Positions 8,803 to 17,426 of a stretch of 64,000 nucleotides of DNA are shown here, in pieces; position 1 is the stretch's first letter; every line of letters begins with the position of its first letter. The stretch is taken from assembly GCF_017308975.1 (NCBI RefSeq), contig NZ_JADWPD010000021.1:124001-188000 (forward strand), read 5' to 3'. Below the pieces are notes generated by a model. That model worked only from the letters and a program-made list of their open reading frames with translations. It did no database searches and had not been told where the DNA came from. Position numbers and translations under genes: made by a program. This stretch comes from Amycolatopsis sp. MtRt-6 (lineage in GTDB: Bacteria > Actinomycetota > Actinomycetes > Mycobacteriales > Pseudonocardiaceae).

Positions 8803-9537
8803 ATGTCGTCAAACAGCCAAGCCATGCTCCTCGGCGCCTTCGACCTGCCCGCCGGTACCTGGTTCCCGTGGCACGAGCACCCGGTGCACCAGCTGGTCTG
8901 GTCGGCCCGCGGCGTCGTCGCGGTCAAGGCGGGCGACGCGGCCTGGGTGCTGCCGCCGACACGCGCCCTGTGGATGCCCGCCGGCGTCCGGCACCGCACC
9001 GGCGCGCTCGGGCGGGCGGCGCTGCGGGGCATCTACGCCGACCCGTCGCTGTCGCCGGTGTCCTGGCCGGAGCCGCGGATGGTGGTCGTCCGGCCGCTGC
9101 TGCGGGAGCTGCTGGAGTACCTGACCGGCGACGGCGTCGCGCCCGCGGCCCGGCTGCGCGCCGAAGCCGTGGCCTTCGACCTGCTGGAACCCCTGGACGT
9201 CGTGCCGATCGTGGTGCCGTCACCGGCCGACCCGCGCGCCCTCGACGTGGCGACGGCGGTGCTCGCGAACCCGGCGGACCCGCGCACCCTGGCCGAGTTC
9301 GGCCGGGACGTCGGGGCCGCGGAGCGCACGCTGGCGCGGATCTTCGTCCGCGAGTGCCGGATGCCGTTCGGGACGTGGCGCACGCAGGTGCGGCTGCGTG
9401 CGGCGTTGCCGTTGCTGGCGCAAGGGACGCCGCTGGAGCCGGTGGCCTACCGCGTGGGCTACAGCTCGGCGAGCGCGTTCGTCGCGGCCTTCCGGCGCGC
9501 GGTGGGTGTCACGCCGGGCGCCTACTTCGCCGGCTGA
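8803..9537 (+). CDS. AraC-family regulator with cupin sensor
   Basis: This 244-residue regulator has an N-terminal cupin-like domain (PWHEHPVHQL carries the typical HxH metal-type motif) and a C-terminal AraC double helix-turn-helix ending in AYRVGYSSASAFVAAFRR, the signature region of the family. It probably controls the divergent methyltransferase, itself, or both. The inducer is unknown. A copy of the AATGTGGCC repeat begins 18 bp after its stop codon. Confidence 0.88.
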   Translation: MSSNSQAMLLGAFDLPAGTWFPWHEHPVHQLVWSARGVVAVKAGDAAWVLPPTRALWMPAGVRHRTGALGRAALRGIYADPSLSPVSWPEPRMVVVRPLLRELLEYLTGDGVAPAARLRAEAVAFDLLEPLDVVPIVVPSPADPRALDVATAVLANPADPRTLAEFGRDVGAAERTLARIFVRECRMPFGTWRTQVRLRAALPLLAQGTPLEPVAYRVGYSSASAFVAAFRRAVGVTPGAYFAG

Positions 9538-9555
9538 ACCCCGCCCCCGCCCCAA

Positions 9556-9640
9556 GCGCCCCAATGTGGCCTTCGGTGCGTTGAACGCACCGAAGGCCCC
9601 ATTGGGTGCGGTGAACGCAACCAAGGCCACATTGGGGCGC
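9556..9640. repeat. AATGTGGCC palindromic repeat, copy 1
   Basis: This intergenic element is bounded by outer arms GCGCCCCAATGTGGCC and GGCCACATTGGGGCGC, a perfect 16-bp inverted pair. Inside is an internal inverted pair (GGTGCGTT...AACGCACC) and a second inverted core carrying one change (GGCCCCATTGGG). It lies between the convergent ends of the AraC gene and pmt, so it could act as a two-way transcription terminator. Confidence 0.9.
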
Positions 9641-9654
9641 GCGCCCGGGGCTGG

Positions 9655-11223
9655 CTACCGCCAGGAGGGCAGCCAGCGCTCGGCTTCCCACTGGCCGTTC
9701 GTGATCGCGATGCCGTTCAGGATCGGCCACAGCCAGGCGAAGTTCGCCACCACCAGTCCGACGTACAGCGACACCACCAGCAGCCCGGTCCCGCGTCTCT
9801 CGAACCCGCGCCGGGCGCTGCCCAGGATCTGGCCCAGGCACAACGTCAGCCCCAGCACCAGGAACGCGGCCAGCGGCGTCGCGTAGAAGAAGTACATCTG
9901 GCGGTCGATGTTGGTGAACCAGAAGACGTACCCGCCCAGGTACCCGACGAGCACGGCCGCGTAGCGCCAGTCCGCGCGGAAGATCGAGCGCCACGCCGCC
10001 CAGCCGAGCATCGGGATCGCCAGCCACCACATCGCCGGCGTGCCGATCAGCATCGTCGCGCTGATGCAGCGGGCCTCGCCGCAGCCGGTGACTTCGCCGT
10101 TGTAGCTGTAGAGCATCGGGCGCAGCCCCATCGGCCACGTCCACGGCTTCGACTCCCACGGGTGCGGGCTGTCCTTGGGCGTCACCAGCGTCTCGTGGAA
10201 GTGCAGGACGTTCGCCGTGTAGTCGCCCAGCGAGCGCAACGCCGGCGGCATCCACGCCCAGAAGCCCGGCGCGATGTCCTTGATCTCGGTGTAGTGCCGG
10301 TCGGTGGCCGTCTCGCTGGCGAACCAGGCCCAGTACGCGGCGAAGTACATCAGGAACGGGATGACCAGGATGGCCCACAGCGCGGGGGCCACGTCCCGGC
10401 GGATCGTGCCCAGCCAGGGCCGTTCGACGCCGGCCGCGCGCCGGGCCGCGACGTCGAAGAAGACGGTGAGCAGCCCGAACGCGACGATGTAGTACAGCGC
10501 CGACCACTTGACGCCGAAGGTGAGCCCGATCATCAGCCCGGTCGCGAACCGCCACCAGCGGAAGCCCAGCTTGGGGCCCCAGACCGACTCGTTGACCCAG
10601 CCCTCGCGGACCGCCGTCGCGAGCCGTTCGCGCACCTGGTCGCGGTCGGCGAGCACGCAGGCGAACGCGGCGAGCACGAACAGCGCGATGAAGATGTCGA
10701 GCATGCCCATGCGCGACTGCAGGTGCAGCACGCCGTCGCTGATCACCAGGATGCCGGCGATGCCGCCGAGCAGCGTCGAGCGCGTCAGGCGGCGGGCGAT
10801 GCGGATGGTCAGCAGCACGATCAGCGTGCCGGCCAGCGCGGGCATGATGCGCCAGCCCCAGCCGTTGTAGCCGAACAGCCACTCGCCGATCGCGATCAGC
10901 TGCTTGGCCAGCGGCGGGTGGACGACCAGCTCGTAGCCGTAGTTGTCCTCGTAACCGCCGTTGCGCAGCACCTGCCACGCCTGGGGCACGTAGTGCTTCT
11001 CGTCGAAGACCGGGCTGCCCTTGTCGGTCGGCACGCCGAGGTTCTGCAGGCGGACGATGCCGCCGATCACCGTCAGCACCAGGGTGACGACCCAGCCGCG
11101 CAGGCGGTCGGCCGGCATGCCGCGGCCGAGCAGCGTCAGCTCGCGGTCGGTGGGCGGCCGGAGCGCCTCGACCGGGTCCGGCCGGACGCTTTCGTCGTCG
11201 GGACGGGTCAGCACGGCGGTCAC
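9655..11223 (-). CDS. pmt: Protein O-mannosyltransferase, GT39
   Basis: This 522-residue multi-pass membrane enzyme transfers mannose from polyprenyl-phosphate-mannose to Ser/Thr of secreted proteins during Sec export. The catalytic Asp-Glu pair of the first extracytoplasmic loop is visible as FDEKHY (D74-E75), and HPPLAKQ follows, both typical of the PMT family. About ten hydrophobic segments fit the family. It sits head to head with rsmI, as in M. tuberculosis (Rv1002c/Rv1003), which supports the assignment. Its 3' end faces a repeat element. Confidence 0.93.
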   Translation of the reverse strand: MTAVLTRPDDESVRPDPVEALRPPTDRELTLLGRGMPADRLRGWVVTLVLTVIGGIVRLQNLGVPTDKGSPVFDEKHYVPQAWQVLRNGGYEDNYGYELVVHPPLAKQLIAIGEWLFGYNGWGWRIMPALAGTLIVLLTIRIARRLTRSTLLGGIAGILVISDGVLHLQSRMGMLDIFIALFVLAAFACVLADRDQVRERLATAVREGWVNESVWGPKLGFRWWRFATGLMIGLTFGVKWSALYYIVAFGLLTVFFDVAARRAAGVERPWLGTIRRDVAPALWAILVIPFLMYFAAYWAWFASETATDRHYTEIKDIAPGFWAWMPPALRSLGDYTANVLHFHETLVTPKDSPHPWESKPWTWPMGLRPMLYSYNGEVTGCGEARCISATMLIGTPAMWWLAIPMLGWAAWRSIFRADWRYAAVLVGYLGGYVFWFTNIDRQMYFFYATPLAAFLVLGLTLCLGQILGSARRGFERRGTGLLVVSLYVGLVVANFAWLWPILNGIAITNGQWEAERWLPSWR

Positions 11224-11280
11224 GGGGGCGATCCTACGGGCGAGGCAGGGCGTGCGTCGTGGCGGATCCGCTGATCAGCC

Positions 11281-11286
11281 TAGGCT
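11281..11286 (+). promoter_or_regulatory. TAGGCT -10 box, leaderless rsmI promoter
   Basis: TAGGCT stands exactly six bases before the GTG of rsmI with no ribosome-binding site, which places the transcript start at or next to the start codon. The same box and spacing recur at ksgA, ispE, mfd and the TetR gene at 39561. Confidence 0.6.
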
Positions 11287-11292
11287 GGTGGG

Positions 11293-12129
11293 GTGACCCA
11301 GGGCCGCCTCATCCTCGCCGCCACCCCGCTCGGCGACGTCCGCGACGCTTCCCAGCGCCTGGCCACGGCCCTGGCGGAAGCCGACGTCATCGCGGCCGAG
11401 GACACGCGCCGGTTTCGCGCGCTGGCGACGGCGCTGGGCGTGACCCCGCGCGGCCGGGTGGTGAGCTTCTACGAAGACGTCGAATCCGCGCGCCTGCCCA
11501 AGCTGCTCGAAGCGTTGCAGGCGGGCGAGACGGTGGTCCTGGTGACGGACGCCGGCATGCCGAGCGTGTCCGACCCGGGCTTCCGCCTGGTGGCGGCTTG
11601 TGTCGCGGCGGCCCTGCCGGTGACGTGCCTGCCGGGCCCGTCGGCGGTGACGACGGCGCTCGCGTTGTCCGGGTTGCCCTGCGACCGGTTCTGTTTCGAG
11701 GGCTTCGCCCCCCGCAAGCCGGGCGAGCGCACGCGCTGGCTGACGGCGTTGCGCGACGAGCCCCGGACGGCGGTGTTCTTCGAGTCCCCGCACCGGCTGG
11801 AGTCGCTGCTGGCGGACGCGGTGTCCGTTTTGGGCGGTTCCCGGCAGGCGGCGGTGTGCCGGGAGCTGACGAAGACGTACGAAGAGGTGAAGCGGGGGAC
11901 GCTGGCGGAGCTGGCCGCGTGGGCCGAGGAGGGCGTCCGCGGCGAGATCACGGTGGTCCTGTCCGGAGCGGCCCCGCGGGCGGTTTCGGTGGCGGACCTG
12001 GTGGCCGAGGTATCGGACCGCGTGGCGGCCGGCGAGCGCCTGAAGTCGGCGGCGGCCGAGGTCGCGGAGGCCGCTGGGGTGTCCAAAAAGGAGCTGTACG
12101 ACGCCGTGCTGGCGTCCCGGGTCAAGTGA
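11293..12129 (+). CDS. rsmI: 16S rRNA 2'-O-methyltransferase RsmI
   Basis: RsmI methylates the ribose of C1402 in 16S rRNA at the decoding centre. The 278-residue protein shows the tetrapyrrole-methylase fold: N-terminal LILAATPLGD, AEDTRR, TDAGMPSVSDPG and LPGPSAVTTALA are all family hallmarks. Length is normal. It starts with a leaderless GTG and diverges from pmt, an arrangement conserved in mycobacteria. Its last 8 bp overlap the convergent TetR gene. Confidence 0.95.
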   Translation: MTQGRLILAATPLGDVRDASQRLATALAEADVIAAEDTRRFRALATALGVTPRGRVVSFYEDVESARLPKLLEALQAGETVVLVTDAGMPSVSDPGFRLVAACVAAALPVTCLPGPSAVTTALALSGLPCDRFCFEGFAPRKPGERTRWLTALRDEPRTAVFFESPHRLESLLADAVSVLGGSRQAAVCRELTKTYEEVKRGTLAELAAWAEEGVRGEITVVLSGAAPRAVSVADLVAEVSDRVAAGERLKSAAAEVAEAAGVSKKELYDAVLASRVK

Positions 12130-12655
12130 GCAGCGCCGTCACCGCGGCATGCGCCTTCGCCGCGTCCGGCGCGTCCCCGGTGATCACGTCCGTGTACACG
12201 AACGACTCGCCGATGCGGACCAGCAGGTAGGCCAGGTCCGGCACGGGCAGCGGTGGCACCAGCCGGCCGGCCGAGACCTCCGCGGCCAGCAGCGTCTCCA
12301 GCTCCGCCGTCGTCCGGCGCTGGCACACGCTCGCGCGCGTGGTCAGCAGCCGCAGTGCCCGCTCCGGCTCGCGGCGGAGGAAGTCGCGGAACGGTGGTGC
12401 GTCGTTCGCCAGCCGGACGTACCCGCTCACGAAGTCCGCGATCCCCGCCGCGCCGCGGCCGGCGCACGAAGGGAGCAGGCGGGCGATCGTGGCCGAGGAC
12501 AGCGACCAGAGGATCTCGCCCAGCAAAAGATCGCGGGACCCCACCCGGCGGTGCAGCGTCGCCCGGCTGATCGACAGCTCCTGGGCCAGTTCCCCCATGT
12601 CGACCCGGCGGCCGGCGAGGAACCACTCGCGGGCGAGCTCGAACTCCTGAGACAT
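12122..12655 (-). CDS. TetR-type regulator (QsdR-like)
   Basis: This is a 177-residue TetR-fold regulator. The helix-turn-helix (MGELAQELSISRATLHRRVG) starts near residue 20, and the C-terminal domain resembles the QsdR group. The gene is divergent from a quinone-oxidoreductase gene 42 bp away, and its own start codon lies inside a palindromic operator. It therefore most likely represses both itself and the oxidoreductase. The effector, perhaps an electrophile or quinone, is unknown. Confidence 0.85.
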   Translation of the reverse strand: MSQEFELAREWFLAGRRVDMGELAQELSISRATLHRRVGSRDLLLGEILWSLSSATIARLLPSCAGRGAAGIADFVSGYVRLANDAPPFRDFLRREPERALRLLTTRASVCQRRTTAELETLLAAEVSAGRLVPPLPVPDLAYLLVRIGESFVYTDVITGDAPDAAKAHAAVTALLT

Positions 12656-12671
12656 ATGTCAGAATGTCTCA
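12648..12671. promoter_or_regulatory. TetR operator between regulator and oxidoreductase
   Basis: The arms TGAGACA and TGTCTCA form a perfect 7-bp inverted repeat with a 10-base spacer, and a second perfect palindrome, GACATATGTC, lies within the left part. The site covers the TetR start codon (12653-12655) and ends 26 bp before the oxidoreductase ATG, so one bound repressor could block both. Confidence 0.7.
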
Positions 12672-12697
12672 CAACCACGACGGAGAGGGAACGCGAC

Positions 12698-13654
12698 ATG
12701 CGCGCAGTGCAGGTGACCGAGTTCGGCGGACCCGAGGTGCTCACGCCGGTCGAGCTGCCCGACCCGGTGGCCGGGCCCGGCGAGGTCCTCATCGACGTCG
12801 ACCGCGTCGGCGTCAACTACGCCGACACCCACCAGGCCGAGAACAGCTACCTCGCGCCGAGCAAGCTGCCGCTCGTCCCCGGTGGCGAGGTCGTCGGGCG
12901 CACGCCGGACGGCAAGCGCGTGGTCGCCCTGCTCAACGGTGGCGGGTACGCCGAGCGGGCCGTCGCCCCGGCGGCCATGACCTTCCCCGTGCCCGACGGC
13001 ATCGACGACCTGACCGCGCTGTCCATGCTGGTCCAGGGCACCACCGCCTGGGTCCTGCTGCGCAGGAACGCCCACCTCGAAAAGGGCGAGTCGGTCGTCG
13101 TGCACGCCGCCGCCGGCGGGGTCGGGACCGTTGCCGTGCAGCTCGCGAAGGCCTGGGGCGCCGGCCGCGTCATCGCCACCGCGAGCAGCGACGAGAAGCG
13201 CGCGCTCGCCCTCGAGCTCGGCGCCGACGTCGCCATCGACTCCCGCGCCGAGGACATGACGGCCGCGCTGAGCGAGGCGAACAACGGCCGCCGCGTCGAC
13301 ATCGTGCTCGACATGGTCGGCGGGAAGACGACCGACCAGAGCATCGCCGCGCTCGCCCCGTTCGGCCGCCTGGCCTTCTACGGCATGGCGGGCCGCGAAA
13401 ACCCGAAGCCGGTCGAGCTGCGCAACGTCCTCGGTCACAGCACCACGATCAGCGGCATGTGGCTGCCGCACGTCTTCCGGCTGCCGGGCAACGTCTTCGG
13501 GACCGCCCTCACCGAGCTGTTCGACCTGGTGCAGGCAGGCAAGCTCAAGGCCGTCCCGGGTGGCGAGTACGCGCTGTCGGACGCCCGCGGCGCGCACGAG
13601 GCCCTGCGGTCCCGCAAGACCGTCGGCAAGCTACTGCTCGACCCCGGCAAGTAG
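12698..13654 (+). CDS. NADPH:quinone oxidoreductase, zinc-free MDR
   Basis: This 318-residue medium-chain dehydrogenase/reductase reduces quinones or enones with NADPH. It has the MDR start MRAVQVTEFGGPEV, the Rossmann motif AAAGGVGTVAVQLAK near residue 145, and no catalytic or structural zinc cysteines, as in the quinone reductase (Qor) group. The ATG at 12698 follows GGAGAGGGA. It is divergent from, and probably repressed by, the TetR protein. Its 3' end overlaps pabB by 24 bp on the opposite strand. Confidence 0.9.
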   Translation: MRAVQVTEFGGPEVLTPVELPDPVAGPGEVLIDVDRVGVNYADTHQAENSYLAPSKLPLVPGGEVVGRTPDGKRVVALLNGGGYAERAVAPAAMTFPVPDGIDDLTALSMLVQGTTAWVLLRRNAHLEKGESVVVHAAAGGVGTVAVQLAKAWGAGRVIATASSDEKRALALELGADVAIDSRAEDMTAALSEANNGRRVDIVLDMVGGKTTDQSIAALAPFGRLAFYGMAGRENPKPVELRNVLGHSTTISGMWLPHVFRLPGNVFGTALTELFDLVQAGKLKAVPGGEYALSDARGAHEALRSRKTVGKLLLDPGK

Positions 13655-14896
13655 CGGGTTCGCCAGGAGGTGTTCCAGGGGTGCCGCCTTGTGGAGGCAC
13701 TCCTGCCACTCCGCCTCCGGGTCCGAATCCGCCGTGATCCCGCCACCCACGCCGAGCGCGATCTCGCCGCCGGCGATCTCGAACGTCCGGATCGCGACGT
13801 TCAGCTCCAGGCCCGCCGCCGGTGACACCAGCCCGATCGCGCCCGTGTACACCCCGCGGCCGCAGGTCTCCAGCGACGCGATCAGGTCCAGCGCGCGGAT
13901 CTTCGGCGCGCCCGTCACCGAGCCCGGGGGGAACGTCGCCGCCAGCAGGCCGGCGTCCGAAACCGACGGCCGCAGCACGCCGGTCACCGTCGAGTCCAGG
14001 TGCCAGACCCCCGGCGCCGGCCGGACCTCCAGCAGCGACGGCACCGTCACCGAGCCCACTTCGCACACCCGGCCGAGGTCGTTGCGGACCAGGTCGGTGA
14101 TCATCACGTTCTCCGCGACGTCCTTCTCGGACCGGCGCAGCAGCGCGGCATTCCCGTCGTCCGCGGGCCCGCGGCGGGGGAGCGTCCCCTTGATCGGCGT
14201 CGACCGCACCGCGCGGCCGTGGCGGGCGAGGAACAGCTCCGGCGAAAACGAGACCACCGACCCCCACGAGCCCGACAGGAACGCCGCGCGCCGCGGGGCC
14301 AGCCGGGAGACGCCCGCCGCGAACAGAGCCGACGGCGAGCCGGTGAACGACCCGGTGAACCGGCCGCAGATGTTGGCCTGGAACAGCTCGCCCGCCTCGA
14401 TCGCGTGCACGCACGCCTTCACCGCGTCCCGGTGCTCCGAGGGCAGCGGCCGCCGCAACGGCCCCGCGGTCCAGGACGAAGCAGGCGCCGGAGCCGCCAG
14501 CAGGGATTCCATTGTGGACACCGAGGGGCCGCCGCCGTCGAGGGACTCCAGGTAGCACGTCCCGGAAGCGGACCACCGCAGCACGTGGTCCGCCCAGCCC
14601 CACGCGGACGCGGGCAGCGCGCCGGTCCGGCCGGACGGGTCGGCCAGGTCGTAGGCCAGGTACCCGAACCAGCCGCCGCCGATCACGCCCGGCGGCGCGT
14701 CGAGCTCCGGCGCACCGGCGGGAAACGCGCCCGGAGCCACCGTCAGCGACGGCGCGATCACCGCCCGCGCCCCGAACCAGTCGCCGGACAGCATCGCCGG
14801 CGGCGGCAGGCCACGGGACGCGGCGTGGCGGGCCAGCACGGAAAGCGCGCGCGACGGCGTCACGTCCGTCCGGAGTGGCCTGCTCGTCACGCGCAT
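13631..14896 (-). CDS. pabB: Aminodeoxychorismate synthase component I
   Basis: This 421-residue chorismate-binding enzyme makes 4-amino-4-deoxychorismate for folate synthesis, with ammonia from a PabA-type amidotransferase not seen here. The C-terminal catalytic block shows STPIKGTLPR, the ENVMITDLVRNDLG helix, and GSVTGAPK, all conserved active-site segments. Length fits PabB without a fused amidotransferase. The ATG at 14896 begins MRVTSRPL; the longer open frame to 15322 covers the next gene in another frame and is rejected. M. tuberculosis has pabB (Rv1005c) at the same relative place. Confidence 0.9.
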   Translation of the reverse strand: MRVTSRPLRTDVTPSRALSVLARHAASRGLPPPAMLSGDWFGARAVIAPSLTVAPGAFPAGAPELDAPPGVIGGGWFGYLAYDLADPSGRTGALPASAWGWADHVLRWSASGTCYLESLDGGGPSVSTMESLLAAPAPASSWTAGPLRRPLPSEHRDAVKACVHAIEAGELFQANICGRFTGSFTGSPSALFAAGVSRLAPRRAAFLSGSWGSVVSFSPELFLARHGRAVRSTPIKGTLPRRGPADDGNAALLRRSEKDVAENVMITDLVRNDLGRVCEVGSVTVPSLLEVRPAPGVWHLDSTVTGVLRPSVSDAGLLAATFPPGSVTGAPKIRALDLIASLETCGRGVYTGAIGLVSPAAGLELNVAIRTFEIAGGEIALGVGGGITADSDPEAEWQECLHKAAPLEHLLANPLLAGVEQ

Positions 14897-14915
14897 GGCG
14901 ACATTGTCGCCGCTC

Positions 14916-15530
14916 CTACAGCAAAAGGTCGCCCAATGTGAACGGGTACACGACGGCGTTCTGCTCCACCGGCCCGGCGATGCCGGGAACGTCCGGCGTG
15001 AGCGCGTGCTGGTGCACGCCGAGCCGCGAGTGGAACCAGCCCGCCCGGCCCGGGATGCCGTTGTGCCGGACCAGCCACAGCACGACTTCGCTGTCGGCCC
15101 AGCGGTCCGGGTGCAGGCGGTGTTGCCAGCAGTCGTAGTCGGCGTAGACCAGCACCCGCTCGATGCGGGCCGCGTGCCGGACGTGCTTGATCCACGCCTT
15201 GACGAACCGGTCGTCGACGCTCGGCGCCGCCACCTCCAGCGCCGGCGCGAGGGAGCCGGGCGCGAACGCGCCGAGCCTGCTTGCCGTGCGCACGAAGAAG
15301 TCCGCTTGGTCGTGGACCGCACCGGGCCGCGCGTAGTGCCGCCCGCCGGCGTGCAGCCCGGCTTCCTGCGCGCCGGCCAGGTTGCGTTCCGCGGCGGAGT
15401 TGCTCCAGTTGACGTTCTCGCTGATCGTCACCGACACGAACCGGGTGTGCGCGGTGCGCACGGCCTGCCAGTCCGTCACGTGCTCGCGGTGCGACAGCGA
15501 GATGCCGAGCTCACTCTCCGGCTCTGTCAC
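14916..15530 (-). CDS. GH25 lysozyme-like protein lacking catalytic acids
   Basis: This protein of about 204 residues has the outline of a GH25 muramidase barrel: GISLSH near residue 9 (family GIDVSH), GLHAGGRHYARPG, and VYADYDCW. The catalytic Asp of the first strand is Ser11, and the DxE catalytic pair is replaced by Glu99-Val-Ala101 (PALEVA). No secretion signal is seen with the GTG start at 15530. A start upstream at 15596 would add an Arg-rich leader. It is probably non-catalytic, perhaps a sugar-binding or cytoplasmic relative. It ends 19 bp before pabB on the same strand. Confidence 0.65.
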   Translation of the reverse strand: MTEPESELGISLSHREHVTDWQAVRTAHTRFVSVTISENVNWSNSAAERNLAGAQEAGLHAGGRHYARPGAVHDQADFFVRTASRLGAFAPGSLAPALEVAAPSVDDRFVKAWIKHVRHAARIERVLVYADYDCWQHRLHPDRWADSEVVLWLVRHNGIPGRAGWFHSRLGVHQHALTPDVPGIAGPVEQNAVVYPFTLGDLLL

Positions 15531-15608
15531 GGTCCGCCCCCGGCGCGTCGGTGGAGAGCACACCATACGTCGCCGGAGGCGGACCCGCAGTGACACACGC
15601 GCGGTTGA

Positions 15609-16373
15609 TCAGGCGTTTTCCTTTTGGAACGTCCGGGTGCCCCACCACACGGACAACACCGCCATCACCAGCACCACGACACCGCCGGTGAACAGGGCGT
15701 CCATCGTGAAGTCGCCGCGGAAGGTGTTCCGCTCGATGTCCACCACGTGCCGGAAGGGGTTGATCTGCGAAATCGTGTACAGCCAGTCCGGCGCGACGCC
15801 GGACGTGATCGGCAGCAGGATCCCCGAAAGCAGCAGCAGCGGGATGAGCACCGCGTTGAGCAGGGCGGGGAACGTCTCCTCGCTCTTGAGCGTCAACGCC
15901 AGCGCGTAGGAGCAGGACGCCAGCGACACCGCCAGCAGGAACACGATCAGCAGGCTCAGCAGCACGCCGCCGACCGGTGCGTTCAAGTCGAACGCCAGGT
16001 ACGCCAGCGCGATGATCAGCAGCGCCTGGACCACCGCCTGCAGCGCGCTGGCCAGCACCTTGCCCAGCAGCAGCGCGACCCGGCTGACCGGCGTCACCCG
16101 GAACCGCTCGACGACGCCGGAGCGGTACTCGGCGAGCAGGCCGAAGCCGACGAACGAGCTGCCGAACAGCGCCAGCTGGGCGATGAGCGCCGGGGTGAGC
16201 AGCATCCAGCCGTCCACTTCGGACAGGCCCTGCGCCTGCATGGCCTTGACCATCAGCGGCCCGAACAGGAACAGGTACAGCAGCGGCTGCATGATCCCGA
16301 TCAGCACCCAGGTCGGGTTGCGCAGCGCCGCCGTCATTTCGCGGCGGAAGATCAGCCAGGTGTCACGCAGCAC
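15609..16373 (-). CDS. ABC-2 type exporter permease (DrrB-like)
   Basis: This 254-residue membrane protein has six predicted transmembrane helices and the ABC-2 permease pattern, including the conserved cytoplasmic stretch ERFRVTPVSR after helix 2. It overlaps the ATPase gene upstream by 11 bp and forms a DrrAB-type exporter with it, typically for drugs or natural products. The substrate is unknown. Confidence 0.9.
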   Translation of the reverse strand: MLRDTWLIFRREMTAALRNPTWVLIGIMQPLLYLFLFGPLMVKAMQAQGLSEVDGWMLLTPALIAQLALFGSSFVGFGLLAEYRSGVVERFRVTPVSRVALLLGKVLASALQAVVQALLIIALAYLAFDLNAPVGGVLLSLLIVFLLAVSLASCSYALALTLKSEETFPALLNAVLIPLLLLSGILLPITSGVAPDWLYTISQINPFRHVVDIERNTFRGDFTMDALFTGGVVVLVMAVLSVWWGTRTFQKENA

Positions 16374-17340
16374 GGCCGGCCTCCTCCGCTTCCCGCAGCG
16401 AACGCCCGGTCAGGGTCAGGAAAACGTCGTCGAGCGTCGGCCGGTGGACCTGGACCGACAGCATCGCGATGCCCTTGGCGTCCAGCGCGCGCAGCAGCTC
16501 CGGCAGCGCGACGTCGCCGCGCGGCACCCGGAACCGGACCTCCCCGCCGTCGACGGACAGCTCCTGCGCGCCGGTGAGCCGCCCGGCGATCTCGGCGGCG
16601 TCCGTGGCCTGGCCCGGCTCGACGCCGACCTCGACGCGGTCGCCGTTGACCCGCGCCTTCAGCGCGTCCGGGGTGCCCTCGGCGACGATCCGGCCGTCGT
16701 CGATGACGATCAGCCGGTCCGACAGCGCGTCCGCCTCGTCGAGGTAGTGGGTGGTCAGGAAGACCGTGACGCCCTGCTCGGCGCGCAGCCGGCGGATGTG
16801 GTCCCACAGGTTGGCGCGGCTCTGCGGGTCGAGCCCGGTCGACGGCTCGTCGAGGAACACCAGGCCCGGTGAGTGGATCAGCCCGAGCGCGATGTCGAGC
16901 CGGCGACGCTGCCCGCCGGACAGCGTCTTGGTCAGCCGCTGGTCCAGCCCGGCCAGGTCGAGCTGCTCGGCGAGCTCGGCGCCGCGCGCGATCGCGTCGG
17001 CCTTGCTCATCCGGTAGAGCCGGCCCTGCAGCTCCAGCTCGTCGGCGACCTTGCTTTCGGGAGCGCTGCCGCCGCCCTGGGCGACGTAGCCGATGCGCTT
17101 GCGCACGCCCAGCGGGTCGGACAGCAGGTCGCAGCCGCCGACGGTCGCGGTGCCCGCGGTCGGCTTGAGCAACGTGGTCAGCATGCGCAGCGTGGTCGTC
17201 TTCCCGGCGCCGTTGGGCCCGAGGAAGCCGACCAGCTCACCCGCTTCGACGTCGAGGTCGACGCCCTTCACCGCGTGGACTTCGCCCCCAGTGCGGCCCT
17301 TGCGGCGGAACCGCCGCTCGAGACCGCGTGCCGTGATCAT
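16363..17340 (-). CDS. ABC exporter ATPase (DrrA-like)
   Basis: This 325-residue ATPase has Walker A GPNGAGKT near residue 43, the signature LSGGQRRR, Walker B LVFLDEPSTGLD and the switch His in TTHYLDEA. The C-terminal extension (GDVALPELLRAL...PTLDDVFLTLTG) is typical of the DrrA/NodI group. The ATG at 17340 follows AGAGGGGA. It is the first intact gene of the exporter operon. Two 16-bp palindromes and a broken PadR gene lie directly upstream, so it was evidently under PadR-like control. Confidence 0.92.
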   Translation of the reverse strand: MITARGLERRFRRKGRTGGEVHAVKGVDLDVEAGELVGFLGPNGAGKTTTLRMLTTLLKPTAGTATVGGCDLLSDPLGVRKRIGYVAQGGGSAPESKVADELELQGRLYRMSKADAIARGAELAEQLDLAGLDQRLTKTLSGGQRRRLDIALGLIHSPGLVFLDEPSTGLDPQSRANLWDHIRRLRAEQGVTVFLTTHYLDEADALSDRLIVIDDGRIVAEGTPDALKARVNGDRVEVGVEPGQATDAAEIAGRLTGAQELSVDGGEVRFRVPRGDVALPELLRALDAKGIAMLSVQVHRPTLDDVFLTLTGRSLREAEEAGRAA

Positions 17341-17358
17341 GAGATCCCCTCTCGAGAG

Positions 17359-17374
17359 TAGTCAAGCTCGACTA
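17359..17374. promoter_or_regulatory. Exporter operator 1
   Basis: TAGTCAAGCTCGACTA is an inverted repeat (TAGTC/GACTA) 18 bp upstream of the ATPase start codon. It matches operator 2 at 13 of 16 positions in one orientation. The centres of the two sites are 52 bp apart, close to five helical turns, so proteins bound to both would face the same side of the DNA. Confidence 0.6.
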
Positions 17375-17410
17375 GTTGTAGCTCGACACCTTGCTCGAGA
17401 CATCGTTCAC

Positions 17411-17426
17411 TAGTCAAATTTGATTA
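17411..17426. promoter_or_regulatory. Exporter operator 2
   Basis: TAGTCAAATTTGATTA is a 16-bp palindrome with one mismatched pair. It includes the stop codon of the PadR remnant (17424-17426). Together with operator 1 it lies between the regulator remnant and the exporter genes, the normal place for a PadR or MarR-type control site. Confidence 0.6.
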
